Under the pieces are notes generated by a model. That model did not search any database. It saw nothing but the letters and a program-made list of their open reading frames with translations, and was not told the origin of the DNA. Shown piece after piece: positions 1 to 12,267 of a stretch of 64,000 nucleotides of DNA (positions are counted from its first letter, which is position 1; each line of letters starts with the position of its first letter). Origin of the DNA: Phytophthora quininea (Eukaryota; Oomycota; Peronosporomycetes; Peronosporales; Peronosporaceae); contig JAAVTG010000666.1 in the NCBI GenBank assembly GCA_011947345.1, positions 1 through 64,000 on the forward strand. The letters run 5' to 3'. A program made the position numbers and the translations under genes.

Positions 1-54
1 TGGCTTCGATGCACTTCTCGCAGTCTGGACGCCATCGATTTGCCGTGTTTCTAG

Positions 55-2290
55 GTGGAGAATGCGCGCTTCCACCTTGCCCACGGCGAGTTTGAGAGTG
101 CCTCGCGGTTGTTACGATCGCTCGCTCGGCAAAGTGAAGAAGATGGGTGGTGGAATATCTTCGGGGACTGTGTGCGCTGCATTTGTCGTGCCGAGCTGGC
201 GCTTGGTCGGTCGACGCAAGCCGTAGCAGCCTGCTTTAGTATGCTGCAGTTAGCACAAGAAGAGCAAGTCGGCGTCAGCAAAGACGAAATGGAGCAACTG
301 ATGCATGCTCTTGTAGGAGTCTGGAAAGGAAAAACAAGAAGAACGCGAGCGAGGACACTGCAGACACCAAGCCCATGGTTAACATGGGCGAGCCAAGCCG
401 ACCATGACTGTGGAAACGTCTCAAACGAGTGACTGTGTGCGAGAACATGGCGACATTCGAGTTACCGTGGGAATATCGAACGATTTCCCCGCTAGCGTGC
501 ATTTGGAAAGGGTTCGCGTGTGTTTTGTAAAAGCGGCAACACTCAACACGCCTAAATCTGCTGAAACATCTTCTTCTCAGAGAAATGCCTGTCAGAAGGA
601 CTCGTCGAACCTCGACGATTTAGTATTGGACGAGAACGAAACTTCTCCGCCGGTTGGAAGTGGAGCTCATAGCGATCTTAGATTGTTATCATTCCGCGAG
701 AAATCTAGTAGCCGGGCGGCAGCACTACTCGACAATATCGACCCCCAACTAAAGACAGGTGCGAAGAATGCGGAAGAGTTCCAGATATTCTTCTTGAGGA
801 AAGTAATGTCTACTTGGACGAGAAGACTGGTGTGAATCTAGTGTTTCTGCACTGGGGTCCCTGTTGGGCAGTACGTCTGCACTGGGATCGAATGTGTGTT
901 GGCTGGAAACACTTTCCACCTCCTCCCGCCCGACGCTCTCGCCCTGGCAAGTTTTGACATTGCTGCTAAGGAGAGCACAGTCCAAGTGGCAATTCACGGC
1001 GCTCCGCTGCTGATGCCCAGACCATTTGCTGACACTGAAACGTTGGAAGTTTCGATTGCGGCAAATGAAGATACGGTGTTGAATGGCACACTTGAAGTGC
1101 GCGCCTCCAAACGTAGCCGGACGAAAGCTTGGGGTGGCGTCCTCCCGCAAGATGTCGATTCCAATGGAGGAGAAGATGGAGATGACAAGAACGGCGAAGA
1201 AGAACAGTGTGCCATTCAGTTCGTTGCTGCCAAGGTACATGGATCAGAGCCAAAACTCGCCGACGAAATCACTGGAGAAACTCACGAAGGCACCGGCAAC
1301 ACCTTGTCAGTGTCACTTCCAACGTTGGATTCGGGAATGACCGTGACTTATGTGGTGTCCATGGCTGTGCTACCGAATTCTGAACAGGGTGACGATAATG
1401 ACGATGAAGACACCACCGACGTCACGATCGCTGCAAATGTCAAATACCAACGTGGCGGACCAAACCATACCTCGAACATCGTGGCGGCAACAACCGAGCT
1501 CCGACGTACCGAATCGAGTTTTCGAATAGTACCACCACTGGCAGAAGGCGTCCGTCTCAAGCGCGTAGGAGCACGGATCTTCACTTCGATCGCACTGACG
1601 TGCAACCCATTCGTCCCGGTGGTGCTACAAGACTATAAGCTAGTGTGCCCTGAACATGAAGAAGCCGCTTTGGTTGTGGTGGAGCAGGATCCGAACACCA
1701 AAGTACGAGACACCGCATTGCGCCCTCGCGACTGCATTCACCTCGCTTTCACGTTGGCGTGCACCGCAGCTTTTGAAAATGAGGCTAATGACAGTTACTG
1801 CTCTCTTCGACTGATGCTCAACTACGGCAGTGATGCGACGCGGCAGAAAACGATGACAGTGCCGATATCGCTGGCAGACGTCGAAGGCAAACGGTATCGG
1901 ATTGACGTTGTGCCGAAGGTTGAAGGCGGCGACTCTGTTGCAAATGCCTGTGAAGTCACTGCCAGCGAGCCTGTCGTGTTTCAAGTCATCGTGCAAGAAG
2001 GGGTGCCTCGAAACAGCAAAGCCGCCTTGCACAGTGATACAGAGGCGTTGGCGCTGTGTTTGACCAAAGCCAGTGGGAGTGACTGGATCCTGGTGGGCAA
2101 AGAGATCGAGCGCTTCGACTTCAGCAGCGATTCCAAGTCCGAAGACGAGAGGCACCGAAGGTTTACGACACAAAAAGACTCGTGCCAATCCGCACAGGAC
2201 AATTACGCTTTCCCACATTTCAGCTTCAAGCCAACGGCCAAACCATTCCAGCGGCGCGTGTGCTTTGCCAACAGAGCTGCCGACGAGTAG
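55..2290 (+). CDS. TRAPPC11: TRAPPC11-like TRAPP complex subunit, 3' part
   Basis: C-terminal part of a protein resembling TRAPPC11, a subunit of the TRAPP III tethering complex that acts in ER-Golgi and autophagy traffic. The first piece (55 to about 312) has the foie-gras-like helix 'HLAHGEFESASRLLRSL' followed by 'EEDGWWNI'. The later pieces look like the beta-rich Gryzun region ('VQVAIHGAPLL', 'DTVLNGTLEV'). Position 51-54 is a likely splice acceptor (ctag), so the 5' end lies outside the window. The reading frame moves from frame 1 to 2 near 313-396, where a GT..AG intron fits, and again near 760-895, where 'ILLEESNVYLDEKTGVNLVF' sits in another frame. That second change could be an intron or an indel. 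The last exon, 896-2290, is long and open with an acidic insert around 1180-1410. The family call rests on remembered similarity. Confidence 0.7.
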
Positions 2291-2375
2291 TTGTAACATA
2301 ATACACGGTAACCACGACGAGATGCAAAGCCATAGCTCAGCAGAAGTCTCTAATTACCGAGCTTGCCATACTTGT

Positions 2376-4011
2376 CTACTTGTCACCGTCGAGCAAAACC
2401 CCAAGATCACGCAGCACTTGCTGCTTGTCTTCGTTGTTGACGTAGGAGTCACCATTGCGAATGTGCCACAGCGCACCCCCAGATTCGCCCCCCAGGCTGC
2501 CCGCGGGTACGGAGCCTCTGGCGGCACGTAGAATTTCGTGCTCATGGCAGCGCAAGTGCCTCCATGGAGCTCAGCATACACACGGAAGGCCGGTAGAAGC
2601 ACTTCGTTCCAGCGCTGGTCGTTGGAACGCCACACGAAGCCTATTGCGTCTAATTCCTTGCGTAGTGAAGATGGGAGCGGCACTTGACCTGACCGTACTC
2701 GAGTGATCCACTGACCAAGTTTAAAGCCGCGCGTGAGTGGCGGCCAGTTCGGATCACGCTCAGGGACCACGAAATCTGTCGTAACGAAGGAGTCCGTCCC
2801 ATGCAGTTGCTGGTACGTGACAATAGCCGGGAGCACCACACTAAGCACAGTCTTCTTCACTCGGTGGCGCGCGTCCCAAACGAAGCCAAGCGCTTCTAAC
2901 TCTTTGCGGTGTGCGTTGACCTGGACTTCGTACGCACCGCGTCGAATGTTCTTGACTGTGTCGCCCAGTTTGATCCCCATAAGTTCTCCGGCCACGGCGC
3001 GTTCGAGGGCACTACAAAGTCCTGCGCCACATCGCAGTGGCCAAACTCCTTTGCAAAAGTTTAAGTGCGGGGAAGATACTGTCGCTCCATGTGGTCTCCG
3101 CCAACTTGAAGGAAAACCCCAACTCCTCTAGCTCTTTTCGACTGTCTCTCGCCTGTGGCGCGTATCCTCCAGCTCGGATCATGTACACATGTCGTCCTAG
3201 CATATAGCCCTCCAGCAACTTCGGCCAGCGCGGGTCTTCTTCATGGGAAGGGACCACAAACGCCATGGCCACATCTGCATCGCCATAAAGCTCACGATAC
3301 TTCCTCAGTCCGGGCAAAAGAATTGGTGCCACTTGGCGTCTCGCACGTGCCACACAAAGCCAATCTCATTCAACGCATCCACTTGCTCCTTGGGCAGCGG
3401 CGGCAGTAGCGCTGCCGACTGGGATTTGTTTTGTTGTCTTTGCTTCCTCACTTTTGAAACAGCCATGCCCAATTTGTAGCCCCACGTGGCCTTGGGCCAT
3501 CCTTCTGCTTCGGCCTTGTCTCCTTCAGGCACCACGAACTTCTGCGGCACAAAGAGCCCTCCGTACTGCTCTGCGTAGTTTCTCAGAGCTGGCAGCATCA
3601 CTTCTTGAAACTGATACTGCTGCCAATTGGTCAATGGGAACCCCATGCGCTGCAGCTTCTGGAGCTGTTGACTCTTCTCGAGACTGGAGGTATTGCCTTT
3701 GGCTACAGACTGCATGAGGCGATGCACCTTCACTCCGAGTGGCAGATGGTGCAGATCTGAAGGCCATCGGTCGCTGGAGGGCACGACGAAGCTGAATGGG
3801 ACGGCGAAGTGACCCTCGAGGCCCTGGAAGTGCTGCAGAGCTGCCACCATTTGAGTCAAGGAGCGGGTAGTCTTGCTGGGGGCGAGGAGAGGCGCTTGGA
3901 GGAAGAGAGAGCATTGTCAGGTGGAGACCGAGGCGGGTGAGCTGTGGAGAGAGACGCGAAGGCGCTGGAATGGCGGCTCAAGACTGGCGGGCGGCGCAGC
4001 AAGCGCTTCAT
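2376..4011 (-). CDS. helicase-associated (HA) repeat protein, frame broken
   Basis: Five or so repeats of the helicase-associated type (Pfam HA, PF03457), with no helicase domain visible. The repeat core is a tryptophan-anchored helix ending '..W..xLLPALRxYxELHG', then a 'FVVP' strand, then 'WP....G..LG..V..IR.G' and 'KELExLGFVW'. Examples are 'VMLPALRNYAEQYGG', 'ILLPGLRKYRELYG' and 'VLLPAFRVYAELHGG'. The likely start at 4011 gives an Arg/Ser-rich N-terminus ('MKRLLRRPPVLSRHSSAF') like a mitochondrial presequence. The repeats run through three frames: one base is missing near 3330, 3055, 2988 and 2475, and perhaps near 3880. Restoring the rhythm ends the gene at the TAG at 2376-2378. It is either a pseudogene or, more likely, a good gene with sequence errors. 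Function unknown; such repeats are abundant in oomycetes and diatoms. Confidence 0.65.
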
Positions 4012-4112
4012 GTGGTTGATGGTCAATCCAAGTTTAACAATAGCGCTGAAATGTTGCAATATTTATATCGCAAATGTTACAATAGGTTTTGCCTGAACAC
4101 TTCGACCTGGTG

Positions 4113-7100
4113 ATGGACGACCCGTTCTTCGACAAGGTAGACGTCCTCCTGCGGCAGCCTTCCCGCTTCTAACCCCTCATTCGACAGCCCTCGATCTGCT
4201 CTCTCTAACTACGTCTGTCTGTCTCTGTCTTAATCTCCCGCAGGATGACGGCGAGTTCGACGATTTATATGAACAGCGGCCCAGCTCCTCAAAGCCTCGT
4301 AGATCGGAGGCCTCTGGTGCCCCAATGGTGACCCCAACCGCTCAATCTGCAGCTAGAAGTCCTGCAGCCTCCAGTAGCGCAGCGTCCAAGTCCTACGTAG
4401 ACAAAGCGCGGTCGTCTACCAGTAACAGGACGGACTTGTCGACCTCCAGAAGGAGGGGGAAGCACAGACGCAGAGACAGCCAGGAGCTGTTCCAGGTCAA
4501 GTGGGAGGCCGACGCAGCTGTCAAGAAGTGCGGATTGTGTCGATCAGACTTCTCTTTGGCCAGACGCAAACACCACTGCAGACATTGCGGCCGGGTCATG
4601 TGCGGAGACTGCTCCGTGTTTCTGTTCTTTGAGTTTACCAACAGGAAGCACCGCGTGTGTGCGACCTGCAACAATCAACTGTTGGAGGAGCAGGAGGAGT
4701 TCGAGAGGGAGACGATGCTCCCGGGGAAGTGAAGACTCGAGGCTGTTTGAAGACACAGTGACGAAGAAAAGGTGGGAACTGCTGTCCCTGGGACGCCGGT
4801 GTCGTCTGATGTAGGTGGTGGTCGTCAGAGTAAAATGTATTCGACGCTGATGAACGCGATGACTCCGAAACATGCCGACGAACGGACTAGACGGAAACAG
4901 GAGAAAAGAGATCGCAAGGAGCGGAGGAAAAGGGAAAAGGAGGGGAGGAAGAGACGCCTAACAGAGCCGACAGCAACCATAACACCAAACGAAGTTGCTG
5001 TAAATGAAATGAAGAAGAAGGCACCGGACAGTGGAGGAGCTCTCTTCGACGCCGTTGACGACGTTGACGATGGATGGTTTGCGGATGTGCCCGAGCAAAG
5101 TTCGACGTCTGGGGATGACCATTTGGACAAGTCCATGACACTCGACGAGTTGAATGTGCCGGCAGACGAATCGCGCAATTTTACTCCAGTAGTTTCACAT
5201 TCCACGGCTCCTGTAAACACTACATTCTATGACGACGACGTGGATAAGTTGGTTGTGGACGACTCTCCTGGCTTCTTTGAAGCGACAGTAGCTGAGAGGG
5301 AGGCTGAAAAGAAGAAAAAGAGCAACGCCAGCAGCAATTGGCGAGCGACATGGCATGGGTGAACAATTCGGCCCTGTCGACAATGCCGCAGCGTTTCTCC
5401 AGTGAGCAAGAATCGTATAGTTTGGTCGATCCTCCGTCTCACACGTCCAACTCTCCTGTAGAACAGGAAAAACCAACAGCTACGCGGAATGGAAAATACA
5501 AGAAGGGCGGCTTTGCTGGTGCACTCAAACGGTTTTTTGGGATGGGATCAAAACCAACAGCAAAATCGTTGTCGCCATCAAATGCTACGGAGGAGGCAGT
5601 GACATCTCGTGCAGTTCGGCGCGAGAAACCCAATGGCGAAATTGGTATTTCAACTGTAACTAGGCATGCTAGCAGCAAAGATGTTCTCGAGTCTGCGCCA
5701 AATGATCCGTATCTGGCTAGACACACGGTGGTAGATCTACCTGGCTCGCGTCGCAACGAGGTTGTATCAGAGGAAAGCTTTCGATATACTATGGATGGGT
5801 ACGTCGACACGAAAAGCACAACTGCTGCTCATTTTGAACCCTTTGAGACTGAAGTCAAGAGCAAAACCATTGGCGAGAAAGCAGAACACAGAGTGAAGCG
5901 CAGAGACACCTTTGACGGCTTGTTCGAGTCGCCCAAGAACAATCTTGCGGCTAGTGGTACAGACAGGCAAACGGTGACCGGAGCTGGATGGGGAGCTACT
6001 GTTGTTGATAGCTCCAACTTTGGCCGAGCATCTGCAGTTGGAGTAGCACGGTTTGACCAACGCAGGCCAGATGATGACGATGGCGGATTTATACTGGATA
6101 GGAGATCCGTCAACGATGCTGTGGTCGTCCGGAGGTCTTCAACCGCTCTTTCAGCAGTTAATGATCTAACAGAGACTGCGCCAGGGGACTCCAGGTTTAC
6201 GTGGAGTAATGTGCAATCAACTGCAGGGTTTGGGACGGCAACGTATGCTGTTCCTACGAGTCTTCGCCCAAACACGGTGAGCCAAGCCTCTTATGATCTA
6301 CGCAATGGAAGCGCTGAAAATGCCGTTGCAACAGGCAGCATTATGGACGATTTAAAGCGTGATTCTATCGCTCCAAAACCGCGTGGCAAAGAATCTGTGG
6401 ACGATTATTTCGCCGAGTTTGAAGAACGCAATGACTATGTGTTTGACCCTTCTACAGGTGGGTACGTAGCAAGTGCTCCTCCGCCGCGGGCTAATGCCCG
6501 TGCCCCTGTCAGTCGGTCGGAACCGACAACATTGCAGCCTTCGCAAATGGTTCCAGGAGAAACACTCACTCTACATCGTGAACTGGCCACTGATCACACT
6601 GTTTCCACCACTGAGGCAGATAATGAAGAGGTTGGAGACGAAGTTGCGGATATTATTGTGGATAAGATCAGTTCTCTTGAAGGCGAATTGGCAGCATTAA
6701 AACAGTTGATTCGGAATCGCAAAACCGGTGGTGGAAGCGCTCCAGCTCACGAGAAACGAGATTCGCGACAGCGTGTGCGCAAAGAGAGCATTTTCGACAA
6801 TGACAGTGATGACGACGATAAGAGCAGTCCCGCTGCTTCTTGGCAAAGACTTCAGCAGAAATCGAAACGAAGACCCGGCAGTAAAAGAGACTCCCAAGAA
6901 GCGGAAAGATTCTTTTGCTGGCTTGTTTGACAGCAGCTCGGACGAAAAAGAGATGCTTGGTAATACTGCCAGCTACGAAGAGCTTTTCCGGATAGAAAGC
7001 AAGGCGGGGACGGACGAGAGGAATAGGACTACTAACGCCCGGGATGACCGTTCCACCAAATCTAAGCAGCGCTTACGTCATAGAAGCCTGGATGTTGTCG

Positions 7101-8847
7101 AAGGAGTGGAGAATGGTTCTGCCGAGAATCCTGCAATGGGCGATACTGGAAATGAAGTTGCTGGATCTTCGATTGTAACGAGAGCGGATAGTTCGATACC
7201 TCCCACAGAAATTGACAATGCCGAAGATGTGGAGACAGAAGGGTTTGAAGTGGCTATGAAAGACACTGCACCAAGCAGAAAAGACATAGTTGCTAGTGAT
7301 AGCGATGGAAGCGAGAGCGATAAGCCTACTGCGTCAACATCTCAGGGGGATTGCCCAAACGAAGACCCAGTAGCAAAAAGAAAGTCACCAAGAAGCGGAA
7401 AGGTTCCTTTGCTGATCTCTTTGATGGGGCTCTGGGCGAAACAGAGGCACTTGGCAGTCATTCTAGTTATGACGCACTTTTTCAGATCGAAGCGGGACGG
7501 GGAAGTGACGAGAAGAGCAAAGAATACGTGGTGGACAGTCCCACAGTGAAACTATCAAGTGCTGCGGAAGCTGGGGGCGTTGATTTGGAGGAAGCAACAT
7601 CAGATTGGAAATCGCTGAAGAAGTCAGTCAAAAAGACAGTTGATGGTGAAGCAAAGTTGATGCCCAGCGAAGTCGATGAGGAAGTTGCTCTACATTCAGC
7701 GTCGGTCCCTGCCATCGATAGCAATGAAGCTGATAAAGACACGCCCTCTACTTTTACCCCTATCAAACAATCGCAGAAGAAGCACAAGCGAAGACCCACC
7801 AGCAAAAAGAAACTCCCCAAGAAGCGGAAGGATTCTTTTGCGGACTTGTTTGATAGTAGCCTGGAAGAGAAACAGGCACTTGGTGCTGCCGCTGGATACG
7901 ACACGCTCTTCGAAACTGAACGAACTGGAAACAGCGACGCCGAGGAGGAGATTGCGGCTACTACTAACTCCCATTCCACCAAACCCAGCCACAGTCTGAG
8001 CAGCACAATGGAAGTCCGTAGTGAGAAACCTTCTGCAGAGACAGAGGCAAGAGATGACCGTGGTGCAGAAGCTGCTAAAAACCCTAGCGCAGCTTTGGCG
8101 GATGTGTCGTCCAACTGGATGGCTCTCACTCGCGAAGACAATGAGGCGCTGGATCTTGACTTGAGTCTGGATCTGGACAATTTGTCGCGGTCAATATCTG
8201 GACGAGACGCCGACGAGGGTAATCTGAAAGTGAAGCTTTCCGACAGAGGCGAGCCTCTTCCATTTGAAGAGGAAGCACAGAAGGAGCAAGATACCAGGTT
8301 TGGTTTGCCAGCTACCGTGCCGGCCACCACATCTACCCCAGACCTCAACGAACCATTTCGTTCCTCGCCACCATCTTCAGTAGATGATGATGCTGTAGCC
8401 TTTGAAGGATCCACGATGTCTTCGAATACATCGTCGCGTACTCCATCTGTCGATGGGAGCCTTGATGCTCCAGTGGATGAGGTTGATGACCAGGACCCGT
8501 TGTTAGGCAAAGTCGATGCGCAAGAGTTTGACACGGATTGGCAGCAAATGCAGGCAAAAGAGAAGGAACGTAAAAAGCGGTTGCAGCTCAAGCAGCGGCA
8601 AGCACAGCGCGAGAAGGTGCTCCGGAAACAAGGCGCGTCAACGAGGTCAGTATCTGGTAACTTGGAGGCCAGCAAGAACAAGTCCAAGAGCGGCAAGAAG
8701 AAAAAGAAAGCCAAGGACAACGACAGCTCGAACCCCTCCTCACATAACAAGAAGAGCGGCAAACATCGCCAGCGAGTCAAGGAAGACGCAGCTGACAGCA
8801 CGAAAGCTACCCCATCAGACCCACTACGCTCCTTGACGGAGCTCTGA
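4113..8847 (+). CDS. FYVE zinc-finger protein with long disordered tail
   Basis: Exon 1 (4113-4136) encodes MDDPFFDK. A 107-nt intron with a pyrimidine-rich end (4137-4243) leads in frame to 'DDGEFDDLYEQ' and a FYVE finger at about 4500-4680. The finger has CGLC, the PI3P-binding 'RRKHHCRHCG', CGDC and CATC, so it should bind phosphatidylinositol-3-phosphate on endosomes. Beyond the finger the frame changes near 4727, 4770, 5318, 6886 and 7347, but the protein character continues: Lys/Glu/Asp/Ser-rich, disordered, with a motif repeated three times (6862-7920). The last stretch is a Lys-rich coiled segment (8520-8780) ending 'LRSLTEL' at 8847. The 7347 break falls in a G run and the 5318 break in an A run. 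Treating everything as one gene is inference; the alternative is a short FYVE protein ending at 4732 followed by a separate disordered gene. Confidence 0.6.
6862..7920 (+). repeat. three coding repeats of a basic/acidic motif
   Basis: A block of about 45 codons occurs three times, at roughly 6862-7000, 7354-7497 and 7774-7920. Each begins with a basic stretch ('KRRPTSKKK.PKKRK'), continues as 'DSFADLFDSS' and ends 'ALG..A.YD.LF..E'. The basic part resembles a nuclear localisation signal; the following DLFD-type motif resembles short linear motifs of endocytic adaptors. Both readings are inference. The repeats also show where the frame breaks lie, because copies 1 and 2 are split between frames and copy 3 is intact. 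Confidence 0.75.
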
Positions 8848-9058
8848 TAGAAATTGCCGGTTAGCGGCGCAATCAATGTCTTTCAGTGGCGTTCTGATTG
8901 ACGATATGCCAGCTACGCTGCTCGTGTCTCTCTAAATACGAACACAACTTCTCGTGTTCACCTGGCGGCGATAGGGGCAAGCTCCAAGCCGAAGCGCTAC
9001 TTCATTTGAAACATGGTGGTTTCGCTTGGGCTTTCCAGTATTTTTGTAGCTGCGGTGG

Positions 9059-12000
9059 ATGACTGATCGACTGGGCAGCAACATCGTTCGCAGAATCCCG
9101 TCCATGGTGGCACAGGACCAACCACCCGCTGCTGAGCGCCATGGCAACGATCCACCACCCCAGCAAGGAGGTCGTTTGGGCACGCTTGCGTTGGCCCTAT
9201 TGGAAACGCTTTTCTATCGACGTACTCCTCCAATTGATCACCACGGCAAAAACAGTAAAATATCACCACAATTGTCCAAAAGGTCTCGAACTTCACGGGT
9301 TGTGAATAATGGCAGCGCGAGGAGTAAACGGGAGGCGAGGAGCAGGCGTGAGGGGAATAGCCGACGGGAAGGAAATAGCAGTCGAGAAGGGCATGCTTCA
9401 AACACGATGAGCCCGGTGGTCTCTGAAAGGCGCTCTAGTCCTGCAACAGCGTTGAAAAGGGGTTGGACCTCCAAGGCACTGACCAGCAAGGTGCTACGAC
9501 AGTCATCCACCAATAAAAGTTTCAAATTTAAAATCGCTGCTAATGGAGACAACACAAGCAGTGATCCCCCAGAGGTTCTAACCAACTACGTGTACGATTT
9601 GCCGGAGAAGAAACTCAAGTCAAAGTTTCCCGTTGGGGGAGCTGATTATGATGACCACGACGAGCAAGAAAGCGATGATGTTGTCAATGATCTGGACGAG
9701 GACGAGGACGAGGAAGAAGATGAACTTGATTTCGAGCTGCGGCCGTTTATCTCTGAGGATGAGGACGAGATGGCGTACTTCGCACATCGCCTGGGTGGAT
9801 CCGATTTCAAATTGCTTAGACGACATGTCTTGCATCCCCACGGGCGCATTCGCTCGGTTTGGGACGCTACTCTTCTTGTACTGACAACATGTAAGCTTGT
9901 ACTCTGATCACGAAAGCGTTTAATGACTAACTCGTTTATTGCTTTGAAATAGGGGTCCTAATTATCGTGCCGTTTGAACTCTGCTTCTCAATAAGCAATG
10001 AAATTCGCCGTAATGTTTTGCACTTGGACCTTTTTGTAGATGCCATGTTCGCTGTGGATATTGTACTCAAGTAGGTGCGCTCCTCACTTGCGATCGCATC
10101 GACGTATCGTCCTAAGACTGACTGTTCTTCCTGTGATCACTGTTTCAGTTTTAACACTGCTGTCGAAGACGACGGCAAGCTGCATTTCTCCTTCAAGTCC
10201 ATCTTCCGGCACTATACACACGGGTGGTTCATACCTGAAGTGCTGTGGACATTTCCCTTCTACGCCATTTTTGAATGCCGCGACCCCATCGCCTACACAG
10301 TGAGTCTCCTCGGGGTCAGCGCTCTTTCGCTTTGCAGTGCGAAATGCTTGGCTCTATCGAGCATCGCGCTGGCTTCGCTTGATGCGTGTTGTCGGTTTGC
10401 CTCGACTCCAACGCCGCTTGAGTATTCGCTGCTCATCTCGTCCAAAGTGAGCAGTCTGGGTAGTTTCTTGTTTGTAGTGATGGCTCTCTCGCATTTCTTC
10501 AGCTGTGTGTTCGCCTACTTGGCCTATGACAACGAGGAGCAGCTCAATTTCGCGATTGATGCGCGCTTGTTGCAAGATGATGAGCTCAGCACGAGATACA
10601 TTGCAGCGTTCTACTGGTCCATGATGACAATGACGACGGTCGGCTATGGCGACAGTAAGTAGTTTCCCTCTAATATTGCGAGGTCGAGGTACTTATTTGT
10701 CGCCTTGTTCTTGCCTAGTCACGGTGAAAACCACCAACGGGCGACTGTTTTCGATCGCAGCGATGATTGTTGGCGCTGGCGTATTTGCCTACGGCATCAC
10801 GAATGTTGTATCGTTGTTCCAACAGCTCTACGAAGACGACACCGCCTACCGTCGTGACATGGACCAAATCAACACCTTCATGCAAGCCCGCATGCTCCCA
10901 CGAGCGCTACGCGACAAAGTCCGAGCAAATACTTTTTACTGGCGCAAAGCTGCACGCGGCGAGAATAAAGAGCGTGATCGAGCCATTGTCGAGCGCATGG
11001 CGAGTCTAATCCGCGCGAAGGTGGCCGACCGGTTTTGCGAGGACGTGATGCCATCTCGGATGCCGTTCCTCGCAGGATGCAGCTCCGAATTCATTCACGA
11101 TTTATATCTGCGGATGCGTGTTCAGTGCTACCTACCAGGCGAGGATATCATCAGTCAAGGAGACTATGGCTCCGAAATGTACTTCCTTTTCGTAGGCCAC
11201 GCACAAGTGCTGCTGGGTCTGACGAAAGTAGCTCTCTTCGGGCCAAACTCCTGCTTCGGCGAGTTCAGCATCGCCAACCCGCGTAAACCGCGGCTTGCTA
11301 CCATCCAAGCACTAGAGTTTTGCGAGACCCACTGCATCGACCGCGAGCAGATTTTGCAGGTGCTGATTCAACACCCGATCACGCTGCGCTCGACGCGCCA
11401 GCTGGCAACTCTGCGCTCCCGAAAGGCGCTCACACTGGTGTACGAAAGTGGCGGAAAGTCTCGGACGTTGCTTCAGGGTTTAGCGATGCTTTGGCGCGCA
11501 GAAGGGATACAGGGCGTGCTCCCAGCCGGGGTTTCTGCTGAGAGTCTCCCACTGCTGCAGGAGTTTACGATCGTTCCTTCTGTACCTCTTGCAGTCGGGC
11601 GACGAGGTTCTGTGGCGGGGGTTCCGTGCTGCCAAATAGTTCGCAATTATCGATGCCATCGATGTCGAGTCTTCCAACATCACCGCTGTCCGCCACGCCC
11701 GCATCTCCTTCCCACCGTCGTGAACTTCAGGGACGCAACGGGACCGCCAAATTGCCTGCACTTTTCAACGCGGGTCAAACCTCGGATGCGCCTCTCGTCA
11801 AGCCCAAAAGTGGCCACGCCGGTGATATCAACCAACCGAAACCTTCATTGAGAAGACCTGGATCAGCCACCAACGTCACTGCTAGCGTAGCTTCGAACGC
11901 AGCACCTGAAGCCCCACCTGGTATTAGTCCACCTGATACCCGGATAGATCAACTCTTGACTGAGCTTCGCAACATGGCAAGCCGTCAAAATACTCTGGAG

Positions 12001-12222
12001 GAGCAGCTCAAGACCCTGCTGGAGCGCTCAGCGAGCAATGCAAGTCCAAAGCCGGACACTACGTACAGCAAGACAGATAGCGGGCTTTTGGTCGAAGAAA
12101 CAGGACGATTCGATGAACAACGCTGGATCAACGACCAGAAGTCCCCACGTTTAGTTCGACAACAACACTCACATCGGCGTCTTGCGATCCCAACACCGGA
12201 CAATAAACCTGATAGCCTATGA
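9059..12222 (+). CDS. cyclic-nucleotide-gated / KCNH-type potassium channel
   Basis: A six-helix voltage-gated channel with a C-terminal cyclic-nucleotide-binding domain. A long disordered acidic N-terminus (to about 9780) precedes S1. Introns at 9891-9952, 10071-10148 and 10655-10718 join 'TTWVLIIVPFELCF', 'FAVDIVLNFNTA' (S2/S3) and the selectivity filter 'MTTVGYGDI' exactly. S4 lies at 10340-10420 in a different frame ('WLYRASRWLRLMRVVGL', 'PRLQRRL') and joins 'EYSLLISSK' only if one base is restored near 10420. A 38-nt GT..AG segment (10300-10337) before it may be an intron. The C-linker and binding domain ('CYLPGEDIISQGDYGSEMYF', 'CFGEFSIANP') follow. At the G run 11616-11621 the frame shifts by one into a tail with a predicted coiled coil ('RIDQLLTELRNM') ending at 12222. 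GYGD predicts potassium selectivity. Confidence 0.88.
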
Positions 12223-12267
12223 CGGTGCAGCAATTAATGAATATAAGAGGCCTCCGACGTATTGCTT

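Noticed and set aside
7482..8876. 464-codon minus-strand open frame opposite the FYVE-gene tail
   Set aside because: Ser/Phe/Leu-rich mirror of the Lys/Glu-rich sense frame; it crosses the sense repeats and has no recognisable domain.
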